A DNA stretch of 20,584 nucleotides from an uncultured Collinsella sp. GTDB taxonomy: Bacteria > Actinomycetota > Coriobacteriia > Coriobacteriales > Coriobacteriaceae. The DNA is taken from the NCBI GenBank assembly GCA_902464645.1, contig CABQKL010000026.1, positions 1-20,584 of the forward strand, given 5' to 3'. A program made the translations under genes and the position numbers. The notes under the pieces were generated by a model, which worked only from the letters and a program-made list of their open reading frames with translations, searched no databases and had not been told where the DNA came from. Positions 1 through 7,034 of this stretch are shown one piece after another; within the stretch, counting starts at the first letter, position 1; the number at the start of each line of letters is the position of its first letter.

Positions 1-478
1 GACGGAAGACGAAGTGGGAAATCGGACCGGCTACCAAAAGGTTCCACGGCAGCGCCATCACAAAATTATGCGGAATGTTGACGAGCCACATCATCGGCAG
101 CAGCTGCAGGTTGGCAAGCGGGCCGCCGGGCAAATGGAACAGGCCTTCGCACGCGCCGTAGAGCGACATGATGATGACCATGGGAACGACCATGCAGGAG
201 CTGACGGCAAGCGTCATGGCAAGCGGTGAGTTCTTACCCGGCGTGACCAGGAATTTAAAAGCGAAACCCTTGGCAAGGGGGCTGGCAACAAACCAGTCGC
301 AGCACATGGCAAAAACGTAGGCAACGGGGAAGCCGAGCCACGCGGCGGCAACAACCTCGCCGTTGATGGCCCCATGCTGCAGGGCAACGTTGTAGATGCT
401 CATCCAGAGCACCATGCAAAAGCACATGATAAAGGTGAACAGCAGGCTCTCTCGTTTGTTGATAGGCATAAAGGGCAT
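1..478 (-). CDS. DUF2798 family membrane protein (C-terminus cut by window edge)
   Basis: The minus strand is open from an ATG at 478 to the left edge, giving about 159 residues with no stop, so the C-terminus lies outside the window. The translation begins MPFMPINKRESLLF and is very hydrophobic. Two similar halves can be seen: about residues 11-78, with a membrane segment, an NG-x-V-V turn, a second segment and a basic end; and about residues 84-150, which repeats the plan. This duplicated two-helix layout matches the DUF2798 family of small integral membrane proteins, whose function is unknown. A second in-frame ATG at 469 is possible: AAAGGA lies only 2 nt before the first ATG but 11 nt before the second. 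The gene follows a hairpin with a U-tract in its leader (514-562). Family call fairly sure, function unknown. Confidence 0.75.
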   Translation of the reverse strand, partial: MPFMPINKRESLLFTFIMCFCMVLWMSIYNVALQHGAINGEVVAAAWLGFPVAYVFAMCCDWFVASPLAKGFAFKFLVTPGKNSPLAMTLAVSSCMVVPMVIIMSLYGACEGLFHLPGGPLANLQLLPMMWLVNIPHNFVMALPWNLLVAGPISHFVFR

Positions 479-491
479 GGTCCTTTCTGTG

Positions 492-551
492 TTACGCCGC
501 AACACCACGCAACAAAAATGGGCGGGCAAGATGGAGCTGTTGGGACTTCAT
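492..551 (-). other. Possible 19-codon leader ORF before the DUF2798 gene
   Basis: On the minus strand an ATG at 551 opens a short frame (MKSQQLHLARPFLLRGVAA, then TAA at 494-492) that ends 13 nt before the DUF2798 start. It begins at the loop-proximal end of the first arm of the leader hairpin (520-562) and reads through the loop, the second arm and the U-tract, an arrangement seen in attenuator leader peptides. The ribosome-binding site is poor and no single amino acid is enriched, so it may be chance. Confidence 0.2.
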
Positions 552-562
552 CTCGCCCGCCC
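514..562 (-). terminator. Terminator or attenuator hairpin in the DUF2798 leader
   Basis: Arms 549-562 and 520-533 pair over 14 bp (GGGCGGGC core) with one imperfect position and a 15-nt loop. On the minus strand the stem is followed by A then TTTTT (518-514). It lies 36 nt before the DUF2798 start and about 220 nt after the exporter stop, so it could end exporter transcripts or attenuate the downstream gene. Confidence 0.55.
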
Positions 563-680
563 GTGGTACGTGCGTCTGCGACTACTTATGTGGTGGAACT
601 ACCCTAACACGAATGGCGCGCGCTTCGTAAGCGTTGAGTTTATGGAGATGCAGGGCACCAATAATCCCCCGACCCCATAA

Positions 681-782
681 GTTGCGGTGGAATACGGACT
701 GTTTTGACCCTTTAAGCAGCAATTCAGTCCCTATTTCACCGCAACTCATTTGGTGCAAAGTAACCTGTTCCCCTTGCACTAA
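681..782. repeat. Paired palindromes directly after the exporter gene
   Basis: Two inverted repeats lie side by side. The larger has arms at 681-701 and 725-745: 21 bp with two mismatches, starting GTTGCGGTG, around a 23-nt centre. The smaller has arms at 750-760 and 772-782 (TTGGTGCAAAG against CCTTGCACTAA) and abuts the exporter stop codon. Neither is followed by a T-run on the minus strand, so they are not ordinary intrinsic terminators. A dispersed palindromic (REP/MITE-like) unit is a reasonable guess that needs a genome-wide copy count. The rest of 479-782 holds the attenuator-like hairpin, and I see no credible gene. Confidence 0.55.
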
Positions 783-2351
783 TTAGCTGGTGTGGCGCCA
801 GCGAGGGTCGGTGAGCGTACGCGCCACGCCCAGACCAACGGGCAAAAACGCCACGATGAGCACCGCACGCACAAACCAGCCGAGCATATTGACCGTGTCG
901 AAGGTGCACATGTAATACATCGAGCGATACAGATACAAGCCCGGCACCATAATGACAATCGATGGCACCGTGAGGGCGATACGTGGGTAGGTGAGCTTGA
1001 TTTCGGCTAAGCTCGCGAGCAGCCCCGATACCAGCGCGCCGATAAACGCTGCTGCCTCGGGAGGCATGCCTACGCTCAGGCCCAAGAAGGGAAGCATCGT
1101 CGGCGCATCGACGAGCGTAAGGCGCAAGGTATTGGACACAGCGCCGATGAGCCCTGCCGCCGCTGCCATCTTTACCGGGCTGTTGAACATAACCGAGAAG
1201 CCAAATACACCGATAAAGCTCATCAGTATGCGCAAGAGCGTAAGAGCCAACGGTGAGAGGCCGAGCGGGGCGAAGTCATCCGGCGCCAGTCCCACACATT
1301 CGGCAACCATCCAACCTACGAGGGTCGCCATCACAATAATCGATACAGCATACGAAAGACGCTCGATACCGCTTCGCATATCGAGCTTAGCGATGTCGAG
1401 GCCTGCCGTAATGAGGGGAAAGCCGGGAATCACAAAGAGCATGGCGCCGATATAGCCTTCTTGGTGCGACATTGCCCCTGGAATGACCTGGCTAAGGCCG
1501 AGCAATGCCAGCAGATACGAAACGCAAGCGAGCGCAACGCCAGTCGTCAGCGCGCTAAACTGGCCAAGACCCTGCTTAAGAATATGGGAGCGAGCAAAGT
1601 TGCCGACACCAGCGCCTACGAACGCGCAGGCCATCTCGATAGGGCCGCCGCCGAGTAAAAAGACGAAGGCACCGCAAGCACAGGCTGCCGCAAGGCCCTG
1701 TTGCCAGGGAACGTAGTCGGGCTTTGAGCTCTCAACGGTCTTGAGCATCTCGTGGTACTCATGCACGGTAAACCGGCGCCCGTAAATCTCGATTTCCTTT
1801 AAGAAGCTCTCCATCATCCAAATGCGATGAGTATTGACTCCCGTTGTGGGTAGGCTGACGACCTCGTTAAAGCAGTGGCCATCTTCGATGCAGGTGCACT
1901 CAAACGACAGAAGACTCAGGTCGACGTGAATCGTGACGCCGAGCACGGCGGCAACACGATTCATGGTATCGCGCACGCGCCAGGCACCTGTTCCGCTTGC
2001 CAGCATAAGCATGCCGGTACGGCAGATGATGGATGACTTATCGGTGAGCGGCGCATCGACAGCAAGCTCATCGCCTGCCGTCACGATCTGGTGCCAGTCA
2101 GTTTTCATATGGAGCGCGCCGGCACGAACGCCGTGGTGCATGGGGGCTCTCGAAAGCAGCGAGTCAAGGCGCGAAGGCTGTGGGGGCTCCGTTGATTCGC
2201 CCTCGTCCTCGTCGGGCTCTTCATCGACCAGATCAAATGAGTCAAGCGGTGCCGGCTCGCGACGATCGATCAGCTCCTCATCCTCATCGTCAAAGTAATT
2301 GAACTGATCGAGCATGTCCTCTTCGATTGCACGCTCGCTCGCGTCGTCCAT
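783..2351 (-). CDS. ThrE-type threonine/serine exporter family protein
   Basis: The 522-residue protein fits the ThrE family, in which a soluble N-terminal ThrE domain is joined to about ten membrane helices; Corynebacterium ThrE exports threonine and serine. Residues 1-60 form a strongly acidic cytoplasmic tail rich in Asp and Glu. Residues 108-205 carry the family stretch GTGAWRV (120-126) and FECTC. Successive hydrophobic segments run from about 215 to 515, with Gly-Pro-rich turns such as the FVIPGFPLITAG region near 315-325. The start is supported by AAGGGAG 7 nt before the ATG at 2351. A structured spacer of about 320 bp separates it from lysS upstream, and paired palindromes follow its stop. 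The family is sure; the substrate is inferred from the family and other small amino acids are possible. Confidence 0.85.
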   Translation of the reverse strand: MDDASERAIEEDMLDQFNYFDDEDEELIDRREPAPLDSFDLVDEEPDEDEGESTEPPQPSRLDSLLSRAPMHHGVRAGALHMKTDWHQIVTAGDELAVDAPLTDKSSIICRTGMLMLASGTGAWRVRDTMNRVAAVLGVTIHVDLSLLSFECTCIEDGHCFNEVVSLPTTGVNTHRIWMMESFLKEIEIYGRRFTVHEYHEMLKTVESSKPDYVPWQQGLAAACACGAFVFLLGGGPIEMACAFVGAGVGNFARSHILKQGLGQFSALTTGVALACVSYLLALLGLSQVIPGAMSHQEGYIGAMLFVIPGFPLITAGLDIAKLDMRSGIERLSYAVSIIVMATLVGWMVAECVGLAPDDFAPLGLSPLALTLLRILMSFIGVFGFSVMFNSPVKMAAAAGLIGAVSNTLRLTLVDAPTMLPFLGLSVGMPPEAAAFIGALVSGLLASLAEIKLTYPRIALTVPSIVIMVPGLYLYRSMYYMCTFDTVNMLGWFVRAVLIVAFLPVGLGVARTLTDPRWRHTS

Positions 2352-2419
2352 ATAGACACTCCCTTCCTACCGACTAACCCCCATCCTAAGCAGCAACGGC
2401 TAAAGGAAACATAAAAGAG

Positions 2420-2454
2420 ACGGCTGTCATGCGAGCCATGTGCGCAATAGCCGT
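2420..2454 (-). terminator. Attenuator-like hairpin in the exporter leader
   Basis: On the minus strand ACGGCT (2454-2449) pairs with AGCCGT (2425-2420). An inner TGCG/CGCA helix stacks above a bulge, and CTCTTTT follows (down to 2413). It lies about 70 nt before the exporter start and looks like a weak intrinsic terminator or attenuator. Confidence 0.35.
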
Positions 2455-2494
2455 TGAGTAGTCGTTTAAGAATGCCCCCGATGACTATTGACGG

Positions 2495-2670
2495 CCAAGG
2501 CAACGCCGATGCCTTGGCAACGACAGCGAAAGCCCGCCAGAGTGAGCAAGGTGCCTTGAAACAAGGCGGCATTGACCTTCTGGTCATGCCGCCGAAGTTG
2601 AAAGGCAGATTGCCGCTCTGGCGGGCTTGCAGCGTCAACTGGTTACGCGGGTTGGTAAACCCGCGTAACC
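2495..2670 (-). other. Multi-hairpin spacer between lysS and the exporter gene
   Basis: This stretch has no credible gene but is dense in inverted repeats. A perfect 13-bp helix with a GGTA loop (2641-2653 with 2658-2670) starts 2 nt after the lysS stop. A second perfect 13-bp helix (2530-2542 with 2616-2628, AAGCCCGCCAGAG) encloses a GGCGGCAT...GACC hairpin (2565-2593) and a competing GCCTTG-AAA-CAAGGC hairpin (2553-2567). A further 8-bp hairpin lies at 2495-2517. The first hairpin may help end lysS transcripts, though no U-tract follows it. The multi-branched form with overlapping alternative pairings is what a structured regulatory RNA would show. No known riboswitch consensus was recognised. 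Confidence 0.45.
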
Positions 2671-2672
2671 CC

Positions 2673-4637
2673 CTAGTACATCTTTGCGCCGGCGGGGATG
2701 GAAGCGTCGAGCTGGATCAGGTTGAGGCGCTCCTCGCCCTCCTCCTCGTGGATGGCGCTGATCAGCATACCGCAGCTGGGAATACCCATCATCTTGCGCG
2801 GAGGCAGATTGGTGATGGCGAGCAGCGTCTTACCGACCAGGTCCTCGGGCTCATAGTAGCCATGGATGCCGGAGAGGATGGTGCGGTCGGTGCCGGTGCC
2901 GTCGTCGAGCGTAAAGTTCAGCAGCTTCTTGGACTTCTTGACGGCCTCGCATGCCTTGACCTTCACAGCGCGGAAATCGCTCTTGGAGAAGGTATCGAAG
3001 TCGACGAACTCCTCAAACAGCGGCTCAACGGCGATCTTGGAGTAGTCGAGCGTGGGCTTGAGCGGCTTGACGAACGGGCTTGCGGCGTTGCCGGCCTCGG
3101 CAGCCTTGGCAGCGGCGGCACCGGACTGGAAACCCTTCTCGGGCTTCATGTGCGGGAACAGCAGGACGTCGCGAATGGAAGCCTGGTTGGTGAGCAGCAT
3201 GACCACGCGGTCGATGCCGATGCCGATGCCGCCCGCGGGAGGCATACCGTACTCGAGGGCGCGCACGTAGTCCTCGTCGTACTCCATGGCCTCGTCGTCG
3301 CCGCCGGCCTTCTCAGCCATCTGGGCAGCAAAGCGCTCGGCCTGGTCGACCGGGTCGTTGAGCTCGGAGAATGCGTTGGCGTACTCGTGGCCGGCGATGA
3401 CCAGCTCAAAGCGGTGCGTCAGGCGCGGATCGTCCTCAAAACGCTTGGCAAGCGGGCTGACCTCGATGGGGTAATCGCATACGAAGGTCGGGTTGACGAT
3501 GGTGTCCTCGCCCAGCTCATCGTAAATCTCGGCGATGATCTTGCCAGCAGTCCACTCGGGCTTAATCTCCAGGCCCTTCTCGCGCGCAGCGGCGGCAAGC
3601 TCCTCGACCGGTGTGTCGATGGTGACCTGCTTGCCGAGCACGTCCGAAACGATGTCGGTCATGGGACGGCTTGCCCACTCACCGGACAGATCGATGGTCT
3701 GGCCCTGATACTCGATGACCTCGGGATTGCCGATAGCCTTGTTGGCAGCCTTGATGACGCCCTGGGCGAGTGCCTTCATGCCCTCGAGATCGGAGAAGGC
3801 ACGATAGGCCTCCATCGTGGTGAACTCGGGGTTGTGGGTGAGGTCCATACCCTCGTTGCGGAAGATGCGGCCGATCTCGAAGACGCGCTCAAAGCCACCG
3901 ACGATGCAGCGCTTGAGGTGCAGCTCGGTAGCAATGCGCAGGTAGCACTCCTGATCGAGCGCGTTGAAGTGCGTGATGAACGGCTTGGCCGTAGCGCCGC
4001 CCTGAATGGTCTGCAGGATGGGGGTCTCGACCTCCATGTAGCCGTCAGATTCCATGAAGCGGCGGAAGGTGGAGAGAATCTGCGAGCGCTTGCGGAAGGT
4101 CTCGCGAACATCGTCGTTGGCAATCAGGTCGACATAGCGCTGACGATAACGGGTCTCCTTATCGGAAAGACCGTGGAACTTCTCGGGCAACGGACGAACG
4201 GCCTTGGAGAGCAGGGTCGCGCTCTTGGGGGCAACGGAGAGCTGGCCGCGCTTGGTGCGAACAACCACGCCGGTCACGCCCAGGATGTCACCAAGGTCGA
4301 GAGCCTTGAGCGTATTCCAAGCTGCCTCGTCCATGTCGTTGATGCGGCAGAACAGCTGAATCTCGGCGGTAGCGTCACGCACGACGATAAACATGATCTT
4401 GCCCTGGCCACGCTTGGCGACCACGCGGCCGCCGATCTTCACGACGTCCTCAGTATCCTCGCCATCGGCAAGATCGGCATATTTGGCCTCAATGTCGACG
4501 ACATAGTCCTCGATCTCGGAGTGCTCGGGATAGGGGTTCTGGCCCGCCTCGAACAGGGCGGCGCGCTTTGCCAGACGCGTGGCGCGCTCGTCGTTGAGCG
4601 TCGAGGCCTGATCGGCGACGTTCTGGTTCTCTGCCAT
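2673..4637 (-). CDS. lysS: Lysine--tRNA ligase (class II) with C-terminal tRNA-binding domain
   Basis: The enzyme charges tRNA-Lys with lysine in the cytoplasm. An OB-fold anticodon-binding domain spans about residues 60-150 (IGGRVVAKRGQGKIMFIVVRD region). The class II catalytic core spans about 165-500, with motif 2 at 259-276 (FRNEG then NPEFTTMEAY) and motif 3 at 470-480 (GIGIGIDRVVM). Usual bacterial LysRS is about 490-510 residues; this one is 654. After an Ala/Gly-rich linker (503-530), residues about 540-654 form an extra domain like the EMAP/Trbp111/MetRS C-terminal tRNA-binding OB-fold (FDTFSKSDFRAVKVKACEAV, then NLPPRKMMGIPSCGML). GAGGAG lies 7 nt before the ATG. A terminator-like hairpin separates it from greA upstream, the common greA-lysS pairing. 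Confidence 0.97.
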   Translation of the reverse strand: MAENQNVADQASTLNDERATRLAKRAALFEAGQNPYPEHSEIEDYVVDIEAKYADLADGEDTEDVVKIGGRVVAKRGQGKIMFIVVRDATAEIQLFCRINDMDEAAWNTLKALDLGDILGVTGVVVRTKRGQLSVAPKSATLLSKAVRPLPEKFHGLSDKETRYRQRYVDLIANDDVRETFRKRSQILSTFRRFMESDGYMEVETPILQTIQGGATAKPFITHFNALDQECYLRIATELHLKRCIVGGFERVFEIGRIFRNEGMDLTHNPEFTTMEAYRAFSDLEGMKALAQGVIKAANKAIGNPEVIEYQGQTIDLSGEWASRPMTDIVSDVLGKQVTIDTPVEELAAAAREKGLEIKPEWTAGKIIAEIYDELGEDTIVNPTFVCDYPIEVSPLAKRFEDDPRLTHRFELVIAGHEYANAFSELNDPVDQAERFAAQMAEKAGGDDEAMEYDEDYVRALEYGMPPAGGIGIGIDRVVMLLTNQASIRDVLLFPHMKPEKGFQSGAAAAKAAEAGNAASPFVKPLKPTLDYSKIAVEPLFEEFVDFDTFSKSDFRAVKVKACEAVKKSKKLLNFTLDDGTGTDRTILSGIHGYYEPEDLVGKTLLAITNLPPRKMMGIPSCGMLISAIHEEEGEERLNLIQLDASIPAGAKMY

Positions 4638-4655
4638 AAGTTAGCTCCTCAAACT

Positions 4656-4690
4656 AAAACGCTCCCCAGGATTCGGTCCCAGGGAGCGAA
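4656..4690 (-). terminator. Intrinsic terminator between greA and lysS
   Basis: CGCTCCC (4688-4682 on the minus strand) pairs with GGGAGCG (4666-4660) and TTTTAG follows. It lies in the 79-bp gap after greA and just before the lysS ribosome-binding site, so it may act as a partial terminator in a greA-lysS transcript. Confidence 0.65.
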
Positions 4691-4716
4691 AACATACCTT
4701 TACGCGGGACCGTGGT

Positions 4717-5187
4717 CTAGCGTGCGATCTTGGCGATGGTGTAGACGCGGGTCTTGCCAGAAGGCGTAACGACCTCAACGGAGTCGCCCTCGCCGTGACC
4801 GATGATGGCGTGACCGACCGGAGACTCGTTGGAGATCTTGTGCTCGAGCGAGTTGGTCTCGGTGGTACCGACGAGCGTGACTTCCATGACCTCACCGTTG
4901 GGATCGATCAGAGAAACGGTGGAACCGATGGAGACGGTCAGATCGCCCGTGGTGGCAGCAACCTGAGCGTTGGCGAGGATGGCCTGAATCTCGGCAATGC
5001 GAGCAGCATTCTGGGCCTGCTTGTCCTTGGCGGCGTCGTACTCGGAGTTCTCCGAAAGGTCGCCAAACGCGCGGGCTTCCTTGATGTCCTCGACGATCTC
5101 CTTGGCATAATCGCCCTCACGCCAAGCGAGCTCCTCGACGAGCTTCTGGCGGCCCTCAGCGGTCAGTACGATCTGGCTTGCGTCCAT
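4717..5187 (-). CDS. greA: Transcription elongation factor GreA
   Basis: GreA enters the RNA polymerase secondary channel and stimulates cleavage of backtracked transcripts. The 156-residue length is typical. Residues 1-75 form the antiparallel coiled coil with the acidic tip GDLSENSEY (42-50; D43 and E46 at the catalytic tip). Residues about 80-156 form the globular FKBP-like domain, with SPVGHAIIGHGEGDSVEV near the end. GGGGAG lies 8 nt before the ATG at 5187. It sits between a strong tatA terminator upstream and lysS downstream. Confidence 0.97.
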   Translation of the reverse strand: MDASQIVLTAEGRQKLVEELAWREGDYAKEIVEDIKEARAFGDLSENSEYDAAKDKQAQNAARIAEIQAILANAQVAATTGDLTVSIGSTVSLIDPNGEVMEVTLVGTTETNSLEHKISNESPVGHAIIGHGEGDSVEVVTPSGKTRVYTIAKIAR

Positions 5188-5235
5188 ACGGATATCTCCC
5201 CAACTATGATGTAACGATCAACTGTCAACAAAACG

Positions 5236-5268
5236 AAAAAGACCGGCTAGCCTGCGGGCAAGCCGGTC
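5236..5268 (-). terminator. Intrinsic terminator of tatA
   Basis: On the minus strand GACCGGCT (5268-5261) pairs with AGCCGGTC (5248-5241). The stem extends inward through GCC/GGC to a CGCA tetraloop, and TTTTTCGTTTTG follows. It starts 25 nt after the tatA stop and clearly separates tatA from greA. Confidence 0.88.
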
Positions 5269-5293
5269 AGGTGCTCACCCCAAAGGGATGGGA

Positions 5294-5569
5294 CTACTCT
5301 GCGTCCGCGTCGCTGTCCTCTGCCTGCTTTTTCTTGGCAGCAGCGAGCTTGGCCTCGAGCTCTGCGATCTCCTTGTCCTCCTTGGACTCCTCGACCACAA
5401 CGTCCTCGGCCTGCTTGGTTTCGCCCTTATCGTCACCCTCCATACCCTCGCGGATATTCTTGACGGTAGAGCCGAGAGACTTGCCGAGCTTCGGCAGGTT
5501 CTTAGGTCCGAAGATGATCAAGACAACGACGAGAATAATGATGAGCTCAGGAGCCCTCAGTCCAAACAT
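5294..5569 (-). CDS. tatA: Twin-arginine translocase subunit TatA/TatB-type
   Basis: This 91-residue protein is a TatA-type component of the Tat system, which moves folded proteins with twin-arginine signals across the membrane. It has a short N-terminus, one membrane helix (about 8-20, ELIIILVVVLIIF), the FGPKNLPKLG hinge (20-29), an amphipathic helix (about 28-43) and a charged, coiled-coil-like C-terminal tail rich in Glu, Lys and Ala. A longer frame opens at a GTG at 5752 but runs through tRNA-Pro and its terminator; the ATG at 5569 with GGAGG 6 nt upstream is the true start. A well-formed promoter (5606-5634) and a strong terminator make it a single-gene unit. Whether it acts as TatA or TatB cannot be told from sequence alone; no tatC is in the window. 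Confidence 0.92.
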   Translation of the reverse strand: MFGLRAPELIIILVVVLIIFGPKNLPKLGKSLGSTVKNIREGMEGDDKGETKQAEDVVVEESKEDKEIAELEAKLAAAKKKQAEDSDADAE

Positions 5570-5605
5570 GTAGACCTCCACAATACAGCGAGACAAGCTC
5601 GAATG

Positions 5606-5634
5606 AGTATACCGCGGGTGCCGCGGTATCACAA
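5606..5634 (-). promoter_or_regulatory. tatA promoter with embedded palindrome
   Basis: On the minus strand TTGTGA (5634-5629) and TATACT (5611-5606) are 17 nt apart, close to the sigma-70 consensus. The spacer is filled by a perfect palindrome, ATACCGCGG-N3-CCGCGGTAT (5609-5629), whose ends overlap both promoter boxes. This looks like an operator, although a DNA-binding partner is not known. Confidence 0.7.
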
Positions 5635-5642
5635 CAATAGCT

Positions 5643-5672
5643 AAAAAAAGGGACCGCAAGAAGCGGTCCCTT
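5643..5672 (-). terminator. Intrinsic terminator of tRNA-Pro
   Basis: On the minus strand AAGGGACCGC pairs with GCGGTCCCTT around a TTCTT loop, and a run of Ts follows (5649-5643). It lies 10 nt after the tRNA 3' end and just before the tatA promoter. Confidence 0.9.
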
Positions 5673-5681
5673 CTCATGCTC

Positions 5682-5758
5682 TGGTCGGGTTGACTGGATT
5701 TGAACCAGCGACCCCTGCGTCCCGAACGCAGTGCTCTACCAAACTGAGCCACAACCCG
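5682..5758 (-). tRNA. tRNA-Pro (anticodon CGG)
   Basis: The 77-nt minus-strand sequence folds as a cloverleaf: acceptor CGGGTTG/CAACCCG, anticodon stem CTGCG/CGCAG around loop TTCGGGA (anticodon CGG, reading CCG), T-arm GCTGG-TTCAAAT-CCAGT, and discriminator A with an encoded CCA. The C1:G72 pair is the bacterial proline identity feature. A -10 box TATAGT (5772-5767) lies just upstream and a terminator just downstream. Confidence 0.96.
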
Positions 5759-5766
5759 TTAGCTCG

Positions 5767-5772
5767 ACTATA
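5767..5772 (-). promoter_or_regulatory. -10 box of tRNA-Pro
   Basis: TATAGT on the minus strand lies 8 nt before the mature tRNA 5' end, the spacing expected for a short tRNA leader. No convincing -35 box is seen, so the promoter is tentative. Confidence 0.4.
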
Positions 5773-5807
5773 GTAACAAAGATTTTCGTCGCGTGCTAGA
5801 GAAATTT

Positions 5808-6704
5808 TTATTTCTTTGGCGCGTCGATTTGAACCGTGTTGGGAATAAGCTCAGTCGCGCAGGCCCACCAGCCATTTTGCTGGGCAGCTCCCGCAAGATG
5901 GGCTGCTGCAGCGACGGTATCGCAAATGGCAAACGAGCAAGCACCCGAACCGCACACGTCCACGGCAACGGTTCCCTCCTGTGCGCGCAGCCAGTCGAGA
6001 ACTGCCTGGATCCGCGGCTCCATCTGCGCGGATATGACGCCCAGATTGTTATGAACGAGCGCATATGCCGCCTCGGCATCGCCGGCGCGTAAGACAGAAG
6101 CAATCGCATCGGGTTTTTCCGCGGGCACCGGGCTCTCATCAAATCGTCGATACGCTTCAACCGTTGAAACGCTCGTCTCGTGCGGTTTGACCAATACGAC
6201 AGGTGTCGCCGGAAGCACAGGATACTCAGTGGCCAGCACATCTCCCCCGCCGACGTAGAATGCGGGACTCGTGTGCAAAAAGAACGGCACGTCGGCGCCG
6301 ATACCGCGAGCGATGTCATCGAGCGCGGGGTCGGCGCGGTCGATACCCCACAGCTCGGCCAAGGCAACGATGACCGCAGCGGCATCCGTCGAGGGGCCTC
6401 CCAGGCCGGCGCACAGCGGGATACGCTTTTCGATCGTCACGCACACGTTGGCATCGCGACCGTAACGCTCGGCCATAGCGATTGCCGCCCGATAGGCCGT
6501 ATTTTTTTGCATGGGAAAATCGGATGCCGGAACCGTCTGGACGGTCAACGCCTGCGCCGGCGTGACCGTCACGGTATCGGCTAGACCGACGGCTGCCATC
6601 AGGGAATCGACCCTGTGATAGCCGCGGGCGTCGCGCTCGGTATGAACCCCCAGATAGAGGTTAATCTTTGCCGGCGCGGTAAGGATGAGGGACCGATCGG
6701 TCAC
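5808..6704 (-). CDS. ispE: 4-diphosphocytidyl-2-C-methyl-D-erythritol kinase
   Basis: IspE phosphorylates CDP-methylerythritol in the MEP route to isoprenoid precursors. It is a GHMP kinase of normal length (298 aa). Visible are the N-terminal APAKINLYL (10-18, with K13), the ATP-binding loop PLCAGLGGPSTDAA (96-109, with D107), GADVPFFL (136-143) and a late glycine-rich CGSGACSFAI. The usual GGGSSDAA reads GGPSTDAA, a mild variation. The start is GTG at 6704: GAGGAG inside the last codons of veg lies 8 nt upstream, and the veg stop is only 2 nt before the GTG, so the two genes are surely co-transcribed and translationally close. Confidence 0.95.
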   Translation of the reverse strand: MTDRSLILTAPAKINLYLGVHTERDARGYHRVDSLMAAVGLADTVTVTPAQALTVQTVPASDFPMQKNTAYRAAIAMAERYGRDANVCVTIEKRIPLCAGLGGPSTDAAAVIVALAELWGIDRADPALDDIARGIGADVPFFLHTSPAFYVGGGDVLATEYPVLPATPVVLVKPHETSVSTVEAYRRFDESPVPAEKPDAIASVLRAGDAEAAYALVHNNLGVISAQMEPRIQAVLDWLRAQEGTVAVDVCGSGACSFAICDTVAAAAHLAGAAQQNGWWACATELIPNTVQIDAPKK

Positions 6705-6706
6705 CG

Positions 6707-7003
6707 TTAGTGCTCCTCGAGCTGGTTGCCGAGCGGGGTAAAGATATGTTCGCCGCTCTCGGGGTCGAACAGTTCGACCTGGCCGGTAAGGACATCGATG
6801 TACTGGTAGGACTGACGCGATTTGCGGCCGCGACGCTCGTCAACCTCAACGATAAAGACAGCGGGGTGGACGCTCTTGATGGTGCCCATGCGCTCGATGA
6901 CGCGGGTACGGCCCATGTTGGCCTTAACCTTGACGCGATCGCCCACCATATCGGTCAGCTTCTCGTGGATGTCGTCGACGTGATTGACTTCCATCTCTTC
7001 CAT
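6707..7003 (-). CDS. veg: Veg family protein
   Basis: This 98-residue protein resembles Bacillus subtilis Veg (DUF1021), a small conserved Gram-positive protein linked there to biofilm matrix expression. The core VGDRVKVKANMGRTRVIERMGTI and HPAVFIVEV is the family signature and suggests a small beta-barrel; the C-terminal extension (SYQYIDVLTGQVELFDPE) is also typical. The longest frame opens at a TTG at 7027, but GGAGG lies 9 nt before the ATG at 7003, so that ATG is preferred. It has its own promoter and is followed by ispE after 2 nt, an arrangement common in Gram-positives. Its function here is unproven. Confidence 0.9.
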   Translation of the reverse strand: MEEMEVNHVDDIHEKLTDMVGDRVKVKANMGRTRVIERMGTIKSVHPAVFIVEVDERRGRKSRQSYQYIDVLTGQVELFDPESGEHIFTPLGNQLEEH

Positions 7004-7034
7004 GAATAGGGCCTCCAGAGGGTGCAATTCAAAA

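Noticed and set aside
582..779. 65-codon minus-strand frame after the exporter gene
   Set aside because: It is built on the two palindromes, with no ribosome-binding site and no family resemblance.
2454..4769. A 771-codon open frame on the plus strand opposite lysS
   Set aside because: It mirrors the GC-rich codon pattern of lysS and greA, has a low-complexity Leu/Gly/Val/Asp composition, no ribosome-binding site and no recognisable domain.
5187..5225. Promoter-like TTGTTG-N17-CATAGT before greA
   Set aside because: The implied start site would fall within or after the greA ribosome-binding site.
5570..5752. N-terminal extension of tatA to a GTG at 5752
   Set aside because: It would translate tRNA-Pro and its terminator and lie upstream of the tatA promoter. 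The ATG at 5569 has a good ribosome-binding site.
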